The notes beneath the pieces were generated by a model. That model did not search any database, had not been told where the DNA came from, and worked only from the letters and a program-made list of their open reading frames with translations. From NCBI GenBank assembly GCA_949752735.1, contig OX457037.1, positions 37,070,596-37,134,595 on the forward strand: a stretch of DNA of 64,000 bases, in the 5' to 3' direction. Below, piece after piece: positions 56,301-64,000 of this stretch. The position numbers and the translations under genes were made by a program. The stretch comes from Lumbricus terrestris. Its lineage: Eukaryota > Annelida > Clitellata > Crassiclitellata > Lumbricidae. Position 1 is the first letter of the stretch, and every line of letters starts with the position of its first letter.

Positions 56301-59300
56301 GAATCAGGTATAACAGCAATGGTTCTGCACACAGGAGAAAACAGTGAGAAATCTGATAAGGTACTTTATTTGCCATATGTTTTATCTATTTCTATATTAT
56401 ATATGTATAAATTTTTTTCATGGCAGATACTGTTTATTGCCGCCTACCAAATGACACATTGGACCAGGTGACATTTCTATTTGATTATGTTATGGATTGT
56501 TCAGTCAGTTACAAAGTTCTAGGCCAATAACATCGAGCTGCAGATTGACCTGTGACTTAAAAGTGTCTGTCAGCCCACTGTGCATAAAGGATAAGAAAGT
56601 GCATTAGAAGTAAATTGGCATCAAAATAAGCAAGCTCAATAAAGCAGAGCTACGATTGTATGTGTTTACATTGGCTGTGATTGGGCCATTTGCTCTATTT
56701 CATTTTATCGGAAGCTCAAGAGACCAAAATTTTGCTGTATGTACCACATGAGTAGAAGCATAGGCGTAGGGGACATTTCAGCAGTGGGGGGGCAAAAATT
56801 TTACTTTTGCCCGAAAAATTAAACCCAGAATAATTGACGTCGTGCACACATAGCCATCTCTGTTCTTGCACCCACACACGGGGACAAAGGACAAATACAC
56901 CGGGGTTCGGCCATATTATAGGGACCAGGCTGGATATTTTTAGGCATATATGCAAATTTTTTATGTAGCCTATGTAATAATATGTATATTCCTGTCGCTT
57001 AACCAGTTTAAACTTCACACGAGCAACTTATTAAATTCATAATTGTACATTGTTTTGTATTGTATCTAATCATCTACAAAGAACCTCTAGTAGGGTGAAC
57101 CGTTCAGAGGCGCTTCTAGTGTGCAAAACCGCCCTCGAAGAGGCAGGTTTTAAGATGAGAGAATGAAGAAGAGAGACTGCCACAGAAAGTGTATAGAGCG
57201 AACGCAAGGAGAAAGCTCATTTCAAAGAGAAGGACCAATTGAGGCAAATGATCAAGACTGAGCCATTGCAGTTCTAGAAGGCGGAAGCAAGAGTCAAGTC
57301 TGTTGGATGAATGAAGTGGACGGTTGGAGGAAGCTTAGTGAGGCCTTAGTATAACGTCGGTCAGATATTTGGGGCAAACCCCGCAGAGCCTTGAAGATCA
57401 GAGTGAGGAACTTAGATTGTATGTGAGCACGGAGAGGAAGCCAATGGGTGAAGACAGAACGGCGAAAGATCCTGAGACACCTGAAATGAAAATAAGAGGA
57501 ATGTGTGCTTTTGGAAATGTGCTCAGTTAAGGTATTATCCTTCCCGTAATATAAGTGAGCTATCAAGTGCAAGTGATCTCGCACATCAATGGCGGCGCCA
57601 GGATTTAAGTTTTTTGGGGGGGCTAAAGGTTTTATTCGTTCAAATATTTCATTTCTACATGGGAAAAAATGGATGGCCTTTTTAGGGGAGTTTAGCACCC
57701 CTGGCTCCCCCTAGAACCGCCACTGCCGCACACTTGACAAGAAGGAAAAGATTGTAAATTTTCAGAGAGCAGACCAAGATCTGCACGTTCAATGTTGATG
57801 ATCGCAAGATTATCGTGTCTATTCTGCCTCATGACCAGTAGAAATTTCGATGTCATTCAGGCAGTGAATTCCGTATTCTATTGCACCTAGCTTGCATGCT
57901 GTGAATTTCCCCAAAAATTCCACGAATAGTCACAATTTTTTGTCAAATTTCGGCTCTTGAATTTGCTGCGACTCTAGCCATTATTTGCCTTGAATTCAGA
58001 ACTTTTCGGGAATTTCTGCCATCCATAGTTGTTGTGATCTAGTAGGCTATCTAAGTATCTAACTCGATTCGGGCAAGATTTTCGGGCAAATTTCGGTTCT
58101 TGAATTTGTTTCGATTCTCGCCATTATTTACAAAATGCCACCGTGAATTCAGAATTTTTCATGAATTTCTGCCATCAATGGTTGTGAGTTAATATCTAAT
58201 TTGATTCGGGCAAGATTTTGGGGCAAATTTCGACTCTTGAATTTGCTGTCATTCTCGCCATTAAGCTTATATTTATAAAATGCTACCGTGAATTCAGAAC
58301 TTTTTCGGGAATTTCTGCTGACCATGGTTGTTGTGAGCTAATATTTAACTCGATTCGGGCAAGATGGAACTGGGAGATAATGTGGTATACTAATGAATGT
58401 TGAACTTCAAGAAGTTTGGTTAATATTTTCCCGGGTCTACGTGCCCGAAAAACAGATTTGCCCGAAATTTGGGGGGGCATTTGCCCCCCTCTGGACCCCC
58501 GTCTCCTACGCCTATGAGTAGAAGTCATCAACATTATGAGCTATTTGTCTGTTGCATGATAAAGATAACTCATGAATACGACATCGATTCTTGACGTTCT
58601 ACGAAGCCACTGTGGGAGAAGTGCAGACACTTGGTTTTCTTACGTTTAAAAACCTGTGCACTGAACTCCTACAGGTTGTTGTTCGGTTCCTTATGAAAAT
58701 GTATTTTATTGCACTGGAATACACTGATATATTGTCTGAAGTCTGTCTATTGATTGCATAGACGAAAATTAAAATTACTGTGTTTCTGTATGATGTTGCT
58801 TAGACGGGATATACTGGCATTCACAACCTTGAAGAGGCACTATATAAATCTCCGTACCGAATGGCCGAATACTGAAAAAGCTGTATGCCAGATTTAGATA
58901 TTGATCCAACTATTCTCACCTTGTGTTTACATGTCTACTCCCCTCCACTCCTAGACATCCTTAAAGGATGACTACCTACACTGTACTTAGAACCTTGTCT
59001 TTAGGAGACATCTGGTGAATAAACTTAACAGTTTGTCAAGAACTTCCATACAACGAAAGAAGAACAAACAACTGTTTAATAAGATCGTTTTACAATGAAA
59101 TTTCTACGAGTGAAATCATAAGAATCTCTGTTTAAATGTCGCACGTCATAGCCTTGGAGTATCTCACTTTTAACTTGCTTCCAGTTCCAGTTGTTCGAGA
59201 AGGCGCTGGTGGAAGGGGGCGTTGATTTGACTGAGCCCGACGAAGTTGCCCCTCGCTACGAGCCCGGCATAGATTACAGCAACGATGAGGAGCTGAGCGA

Positions 59301-59448
59301 CATCTTGCGACGTCAGACGCTCGTCTATCATCTGGGACCAAAGAATAAACAGATGAGACATCTCAGTTTGAAAAGAAAACTGCGCCACAGACGTCGTCCG
59401 TGGCCAAGACCTACTCCTCTGGAGGCACCAAGCTACACTTTCACATAG
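53284..59448 (+). CDS. MRPL18: Mitochondrial ribosomal protein uL18m (MRPL18)
   Basis: Six exons (53284-53371, 53779-53881, 54505-54582, 55400-55513, 56243-56360, 59185-59448) join in frame through GT-AG introns of phases 1, 2, 2, 2, 0 into a 254-residue protein. Residues 1-45 look like a mitochondrial presequence: Ser/Arg/Lys-rich with hydrophobics, almost no acidic residues. Residues 60-193 match the family: NRNPRNLEFLGIAWRRLGWR, TAYVEHCSGTRVVTASTKEL and AQNIGRVLAQRCQESGI. uL18m belongs to the large mitoribosomal subunit near the central protuberance; human MRPL18 also has a described role in 5S rRNA import. Vertebrate proteins end soon after the EGGV..L.EP segment (180 residues in human); here about 60 further residues follow, rich in Arg/Lys/His. 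The stop sits in a minisatellite. Confidence 0.95.
53421..53635 (-). mobile_element. Family B SINE, copy 4, in MRPL18 intron 1
   Basis: Reverse complement of the family B body: TATAGCGCCCTTCAAGCTTA, CTACTCAGAGGCGCTCCCAA and GATTCGAACCCGCAAC (B box). Confidence 0.88.
53779..53881 (+). CDS. MRPL18: MRPL18 exon 2
   Basis: Acceptor GACTTGTTTCAG; reads VSLISKTFCRNLSADSSPPQ to EKQFVNRNP; donor CCTAG|GTGAGT, phase 2. The alternative AG at 53788 would lead to a stop, so it was rejected. Confidence 0.92.
54215..54275 (-). repeat. LINE 3' tail scrap in MRPL18 intron 2
   Basis: TATATAGCACCTCTTCAAGA matches the LINE/SINE-B end. Confidence 0.55.
54505..54582 (+). CDS. MRPL18: MRPL18 exon 3
   Basis: Acceptor TTTTTTTGTAG; reads NLEFLGIAWRRLGWRFQYPP then RDFYH; donor CACAG|GTGGTC, phase 2. 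Confidence 0.93.
55400..55513 (+). CDS. MRPL18: MRPL18 exon 4
   Basis: Acceptor TCGTTTGTAG; reads VVFERTNRHTTAYVEHCSGT and STKELAIARRLY; donor TACAG|GTCAGA, phase 2. This is the core of the uL18 fold. Confidence 0.95.
55900..56118 (+). mobile_element. Family B SINE, copy 5, in MRPL18 intron 4
   Basis: GGGACGCGATAGTGTAGTGG head, GGTTTGAATCCACCTCAAGC B box region and TGGGAGCATCACTTAGTAG end. It ends about 125 bp before exon 5. The 122-codon frame 56103-56471 joins SINE tail, exon 5 and intron and is not the true start. Confidence 0.88.
56243..56360 (+). CDS. MRPL18: MRPL18 exon 5
   Basis: Acceptor TTTTCTTTGCAG; reads MTDLSAAQNIGRVLAQRCQE then SGITAMVLHTGENSEKSDK; donor GATAAG|GTACTT, phase 0. 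IGRVLAQRC is the most conserved family motif. Confidence 0.95.
57095..57835 (-). pseudogene. CR1/L2-type LINE fragment within the hAT
   Basis: The minus strand reads FRRSVFTHWLPLRAHIQSKF then LTLIFKALRGL, the post-RT HWLPL..RI..K.L.L.FKAL.G motif. Interrupted by the MITE at 57587-57725; stops and frameshifts throughout. Confidence 0.75.
57587..57725. mobile_element. 139-bp hAT MITE within the LINE within the hAT
   Basis: Ends CAATGGCGGCGCC and, reversed, CAGTGGCGGTTC; flanks tcgcacat and ccgcacac agree at 6 of 8. Same family as 37410-37603. Confidence 0.75.
58525..59184. other. Remaining MRPL18 intron 5
   Basis: No repeat recognised; ends in the exon 6 acceptor. Confidence 0.5.
59185..59448 (+). 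CDS. MRPL18: MRPL18 exon 6 with C-terminal extension
   Basis: Acceptor TTTTAACTTGCTTCCAG (59184), with a second in-frame AG 6 bp later (59190) that would omit Phe-Gln; length agreement with the human protein favours the first. Reads FQLFEKALVEGGVDLTEPDE, then the extension YEPGIDYSNDEELSDILRRQ, QMRHLSLKRKLRHRRRPWPR and PTPLEAPSYTFT, stop TAG. Confidence 0.9.
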   Translation, partial: FQLFEKALVEGGVDLTEPDEVAPRYEPGIDYSNDEELSDILRRQTLVYHLGPKNKQMRHLSLKRKLRHRRRPWPRPTPLEAPSYTFT

Positions 59449-59604
59449 ACAGCTACACCTTCACATAGACAGCTACACCTTCACATAGACAGCTACACTG
59501 TAACATAGACAGCTACACTGTAACGTAGACAGCTACACCGTAACGCAGACAGCTACACCTTCACATAGACACACCTTCACATAGACAGCTACACCTTCAC
59601 GTAG
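59431..59604. repeat. 20-bp minisatellite across the MRPL18 stop
   Basis: About nine units of AGCTACACCTTCACATAGAC with variants (GTAACATAG, GTAACGTAG, GTAACGCAG) and one shortened unit. The first unit encodes the last residues and the TAG stop at 59446-59448. Confidence 0.93.
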
Positions 59605-59779
59605 ATTGTTAGCAGAGGATTTTCTTGACTGAATTAGTCGTTAATTGATGTCAAGAGGTCGACAATTTTAAAAAATCTGAATTGGTATCTGTGCGATGAG
59701 CAGATGTAGAAAAGAAAATGTGACAGAAAATCAGACAGTCGGTGTAGATGGATGATCGTGTAATTCTGGCTGTTGTTTT

Positions 59780-59785
59780 AATAAA
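59780..59785 (+). terminator. MRPL18: AATAAA polyadenylation signal for MRPL18
   Basis: AATAAA 332 bp after the stop codon, the first canonical signal downstream in the transcript orientation; a TG/T-rich stretch follows. Confidence 0.55.
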
Positions 59786-61276
59786 ACCATCTAAATGTTT
59801 AACTTTGTCTTCATACAGTACTGTTGTCAGTATTGCTTAGGACAAACTCATTATCTGCTCTGGATTTTGTCCTTGTGCACATCTATAAAACCTGTTGAGC
59901 ATGCTGAATATGTAGGTTCTCAACTTTACTTTCGTGTTGTTTCATCAGTAAGCATGTTGATGCTCACAAAGCGCTGCATATGCTTGCAGTATTATTTTAC
60001 GCTAGATTACGTTGCTAATATTTCGTGAGATGAAGACTTTTACACATATCTTGGCATCACTGACTGTCTGCAGACAGTGCATGACAAACAAGTCGGCTTT
60101 GGCCCCGGGAATAACAAGAGTTGACCGTTGTGATAAAAATTTTGGGATTTACTATTTCGAGCTCGTTCACTATAAAAATGCACATTGGTACTTTCTGGTT
60201 GCAAGCACGACAGGCTCAATTTGCTGCAATGGACTGCATGGTCTTGGATTGCATTATGTGAAATCACACTTGTGCTCAAAGGTCAACCGGAAATGGTGTC
60301 ATTTACTCGTCCTTGTGGCGAAGAAGGCTTTTCAGATTGTATTAAACCGATTCATGACAGGGATATGCCCCCAAATACTCTTTTTACCAGCTTTGCGTAA
60401 GGGCAGACATAACTTTTTACCTCAGTTGTGCACAACCCTGAGCATATGTTGCTCCATTAATTACCCCCCCCCCCTTCAAATGAAGCAGATGGAGCCCCTC
60501 ACCCCTTTCGGCCAAAGGCACACAACAGGGTTATCTTAGAGGCAGATGATCAAATGTGAAGTTTGTGTGATACTTTCTGACTAATCTTCTCTTTCAATGT
60601 ACACACTTCTTTCATTTGTAGCTCAGAAAAAAACTACTGTGAACTTGAGTCAACACTTACGTACCGTACTTAGTTACTTACTTCAAACTAAATCCTACAC
60701 TCTAAACAGTGGACACTCAAGACTGGCATTGAAGTGTGTAAAGCTTATTGTGTGCATCTGGGTGTATGTGTGCGTGCGCATGTGTGTAAATAAATATATA
60801 TATATATTAAATATATATATATATATAATACAGTTTGGTGTGAAGTCGTGTATGCCTGTGCATGCAATTTATATGCAGATGATTAGGGTCATTTTGCCTA
60901 GAGTAGTGAGCATATGGTGCTCTCAGAGACTAGTCGGGCAACCAACAGCGGGCTGAGAAGAGCGTCCTTAGAAACGCGGTGTCGAGTGACGTTTGCTATC
61001 GGTGTTTTATAGTGGAACTTGAAGCACAGCCGCTTAATTGGTTCTGGCTGAAGCAGATGCCTGAGTAGATTGCTCTCAGCCGATAGGTCACCGTCGTCGA
61101 CGGTGTATTTAACGGTGCAAGGTTCGACGCTTTGGGTCAGCGAAGAATTCAGTTGGCCTCTTCAGCTCTTCTGGATATCGTGCGGTAAATAATTAATATG
61201 TTTGCCAACGGCAGATAATAATATAGCGCCGTTTTAGAGAAGGCCGTGGCTAATTACGGGCGGTTGGAATATAGCC
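59786..61276. other. Intergenic sequence
   Basis: No recognised gene. A 175-codon plus-strand frame (60012-60539) begins at a TTG and has no known domain; (TA)n lies at 60797-60828 and a C run at 60463-60474. Confidence 0.4.
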
Positions 61277-61376
61277 TACTATAAAAGTAGGAGTTGCGAT
61301 TGGCGATTCACTGCGTTCCACGAGTGTCCGAGTTCGGAGCTCGTGTGGACTCGTTTAGCAACTTGTTACAAAGGTA
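61277..61376 (+). promoter_or_regulatory. Possible TATA promoter and noncoding first exon
   Basis: CTATAAAAGTAGG at 61279-61291 is a good TATA box; about 80 bp downstream ACAAAG|GTAAGC (61373) is a strong splice donor. Together they look like a promoter and a first 5' UTR exon of a gene extending to the right, but no coding exon was recognised before the window ends. Confidence 0.35.
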
Positions 61377-61462
61377 AGCTATAGCCTATAGGCGTGTGGT
61401 GTGTGGGTAGGCCTATGTGTATAATGTATATGACATTGTGTATTTTATATACAGCCTATGTT

Positions 61463-61713
61463 GTGAGCACTTGTTATAGCACCCCTTCAAGATTTATACT
61501 CAGAAGCGCCCCCGACTATAGTGCGGGCACTGCATCAGAATTAAACGCCTAAGAGCATGAGCAATGGGCCTATAATTATAGGCCGAATATTACAAGTGAA
61601 TGACTTGCTCAGGGTCCCTAAGCGACGGCTTGATGTATGGATTCGAACCCGCAACCTTCCGGCTCCAAGACACTGAGCATATACCTCTACGGCCCTACAC
61701 CACCGCGCCCCAC
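61463..61713 (-). mobile_element. Family B SINE, copy 6
   Basis: Reversed: TTATAGCACCCCTTCAAG end, CTCAGAAGCGCCCCCGACTA, GGATTCGAACCCGCAACC (B box) and CACCACCGCGCCCCAC head. A ~25-bp insertion GGGCCTATAATTATAGGCC lies near 61565. Confidence 0.88.
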
Positions 61714-63809
61714 AATAGGCCTGCTTGAAACTATATATAGCTGCTCAAGCCTTTAATGGAACCTTCCAGTGGCGTCTATCAATGGGGGGTTGGAAGAACG
61801 TTTCTCCCACGGTTTCCAGAAATGGGTGGGGGTTGACGTTTTTGGACGTAAACTGGGGGTTGGTGATTTCTAATGTGTTATTTCGGATCAAGAATCCAAG
61901 GTTCGCTTGAAGTAACTGGCAACTGCCAACTCAATGGGACATCAGTGGTGGAAGGCATGGGCTGGGGTTGACCTCTTATCGCTTCAGGTCACACCTACTG
62001 ACCAAGTCAAGCCGAGGCCAATTAAGCCGTGGCAGGTGATGAAAGTCACAAATGATCATGCAGGCTGGCCAAGGTGTCGTTAGACAGCATAGACACGTCT
62101 TGCTGTGCTTGTATGCCCCAATCTGCGGACAGAGGTTCTCTTTGTCACTTTGTGAAACTAATGCCGTTAATTACAGATGTTTCGAATTAGATACCCGGCC
62201 AGCTCTGTAGGCCTAATGAATAAGATCATCAACAATGTCATGTAGGCCTACAGTAGGATGTAAACACGTACGTGCCTTTCAATATTAGAGAATGATGCAG
62301 TCGAAAGAATAAGGGATAACTGATTTCTGATGGTGATATTCCTTATACCATAGACTATAATAGCCCAGGGTCTTTCACTGTTTCTCGCAGAGAGGTGTAA
62401 TAACTAAGCATGAACGTCAGCGAAAAATTCATGACAGCCAGCCAGAAGGATATAGCCTGCAGACAATCCGCGGGGAGAATTCGGACAAAAATTATCGTAA
62501 CGTCTGGCATAGGTGCAACTTATTACAATTCACAATCGAAGACATGATCGTATAATTAATTGATCGTCAAGTTCGAACACCTTTCTATTGGCTTTAAGGG
62601 TGGAATAACACTTCTAAGTAGGCCTAGGGGAAGGCAGCCAAAGATGGACCAACGCCTAAGACCCATCACTCGGTGACTGCCATGGCCACAAGGATTGAAA
62701 CTGGATTGTCACGTGATGTCGTAGCAATGTTAACCTACCCCTACTCCACGTCTAGAAAAAGGACAAAAGTGCAGAAGTAAATTGCTTTGAAAAGTAGGAG
62801 AGGTGAAGCAGTATATGCCTATATTGCCTGTAGGCCTACCGTTTGACCGCAAGTGAAATTTAAATATGCATAGGCCTAGTATGTGAGCGTTATAATCGAT
62901 TTTGCATTCCTTTAAACGTGTTCAATAACCTAGTTGGTGTTGATTCTGACAAATGTTGACAGACTCAAAATAAAAACGCATTTAATTAGACACGTATCTT
63001 AACGTATAGAAAGTGTATAATAGCTTAATAAAAATTAATTAACGTATGGCCTAAAAATAGTCTATTCGATTCGTACCATGATATGCACACGGGGTGGCCC
63101 TCTTTCTCATTGTCATGACGCGGTGAATAAATATTTATGTACATAAAGGCCTATTGACTCCGAGTCCAAGTACTAGGCCCGTGAGATGTGGGTGTTTTGG
63201 CTGAACAAAAGTGCCAAGAAAAGCAACGGCGTTGAAGCGCTGAATGGTAATTGCAAGATGTTGGAAGAAGCAACGAGTTGCATGGGGGCATTGAGGGCCC
63301 GCAGATATTTTTGTGCAATGAGGGGAACACGATTAATTTCTAGCAATGGATCGAAAGATGCAGAGCATGGAATTAAGATATGGATTTCTTCATAGATGCT
63401 TCTATTTAATGTAAATTTCTCCGTTTCACTGCGTGTATCATTGGAATCATTACCAGTGGACAGAAATTTGTTAAAAACCAAAGGCAGCATAATTAAAAAG
63501 TAGGTGTCAATGACTCAATTTTCCAGTTAGTAAGTTCCCACTCTTGCCCCATGTGGCTACTTTATTTGGAATTTAAAGTCACTAGAAATTCCTCTTAGAC
63601 AGCGACCCTATTGAGTTCCTAGAATAAAACCAGACGATTGCCAAGGTTTCGAATGCTAGTGGGAAAAGTAGCATGCTAAGTGGAGTTTCTCGTCCACGCG
63701 GCCTGGGTCGTGAACGCTTATGAGTAAGCTACCTTTAAGGGGCTGTGGCTTTATATAACTTCCAATTGATCGAATGATAAGCATAAAAATATCAACGATG
63801 TTTCACAGT
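61714..63809. other. Intergenic sequence
   Basis: No gene supported. Opposed frames at 63173-63490 (minus, 105 codons) and 63186-63395 (plus, 69 codons) have no recognised domain. Confidence 0.4.
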
Positions 63810-64000
63810 CATAGGCGTAGGGACATTTCGGCAGTGGGGGGGCAAAGATTTCACTTTTGCCCGAAAAGTACACTTAAATTTTTTTGGGGCGGACCGCGGG
63901 TCACGGAATATTTTTCACGTTTGCGGCCAAATTTTCTGATGACCTTTCTTCTGTTTTTATTTTTTTTAGTCATTTCGTACAAATCTTCTGAGAATATAGC
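63810..64000. mobile_element. hAT element, left end only
   Basis: CATAGGCGTAGGGACATTTC, then GCAGTGGGGGGGCAAAGATT and TTTGCCCGAAAAGTA, collinear with the left end of the 56759 element. The right end lies outside the window. Confidence 0.8.

Larger units (their letters stand above)
56759..58516. mobile_element. 1.76-kb hAT element in MRPL18 intron 5
   Basis: Ends CATAGGCGTAGG in inverted orientation, perfect 8-bp duplication AGTAGAAG (56751-56758 and 58517-58524). It contains a reversed LINE fragment and a smaller hAT MITE. The region 57850-58380 repeats a motif like GATTCGGGCAAGATTTT-GGGCAAATTTC about every 100-130 bp (58066, 58204, 58352). The same family starts at 63810. Confidence 0.95.

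Noticed and set aside
56103..56471. A 122-residue protein with its own ATG
   Set aside because: It runs from a SINE tail through MRPL18 exon 5 into the next intron; splice sites define the real exon.
60012..60539. A 175-codon protein gene
   Set aside because: It starts with TTG, has no recognised domain and no supporting splice or promoter context; kept only as a note in the intergenic entry.

Overview
The window is animal nuclear DNA: genes are split by spliceosomal introns, and the space between them is filled with tRNA-derived SINEs, CR1/L2-type LINEs, hAT, Tc1/mariner and piggyBac-like DNA transposons, and long microsatellites. The repertoire suggests a marine invertebrate, perhaps an invertebrate deuterostome, but the species cannot be fixed from the sequence. 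No bacterial-style genes, CRISPR arrays, rRNA or free-standing tRNA genes were seen.

Two host genes can be built. On the plus strand, 53284-59448 holds a complete six-exon gene for mitochondrial ribosomal protein uL18m (MRPL18) with matching splice phases, a presequence-like N-terminus and an unusual C-terminal extension of about 60 residues whose stop codon lies in the first unit of a 20-bp minisatellite. On the minus strand, 51771-45932 holds part of an Ig-superfamily membrane protein gene. One large exon carries 17 acidic 23-residue repeats and a hydrophobic segment; it is followed by an Ig exon, a second extracellular exon and a transmembrane exon, joined by phase-1 introns. The 5' start and cytoplasmic end of this gene were not found.

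Layout: 1-13 kb is a SINE (343-640), a possible YqaJ-like remnant, a mini-mariner that keeps only the transposase DNA-binding domain (2130-2706), microsatellites, a LINE split by a hAT (5860-7400) and a hAT with transposase relics (12181-13237). 13-23 kb holds nested SINE and hAT insertions, up to three levels deep at 18281-19855. 24-29 kb holds a 26-unit satellite (24090-25265) and a DD37E-type Tc1/mariner element with ~280-bp inverted ends, interrupted by an LTR-like insertion. 29-34.4 kb holds a ~73-bp repeat rich in TGACGTCA and a near-identical tandem duplication in which one copy contains a 1387-bp TA-flanked transposon and the other is the empty site. 35-42 kb is LINE pieces, small hATs, a large foldback and a 71-bp piggyBac-like MITE. 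42-52 kb is the Ig-type gene with repeats in its introns; 53-59.5 kb is MRPL18, whose introns carry SINEs and a 1.76-kb hAT. 59.5-64 kb is mostly intergenic, with a possible promoter near 61.28 kb and a hAT running off the end.

The target-site duplications, including many 8-bp hAT ones, allow the order of several insertions to be read directly. Exact divergences, copy numbers and family names need database searches that could not be run.
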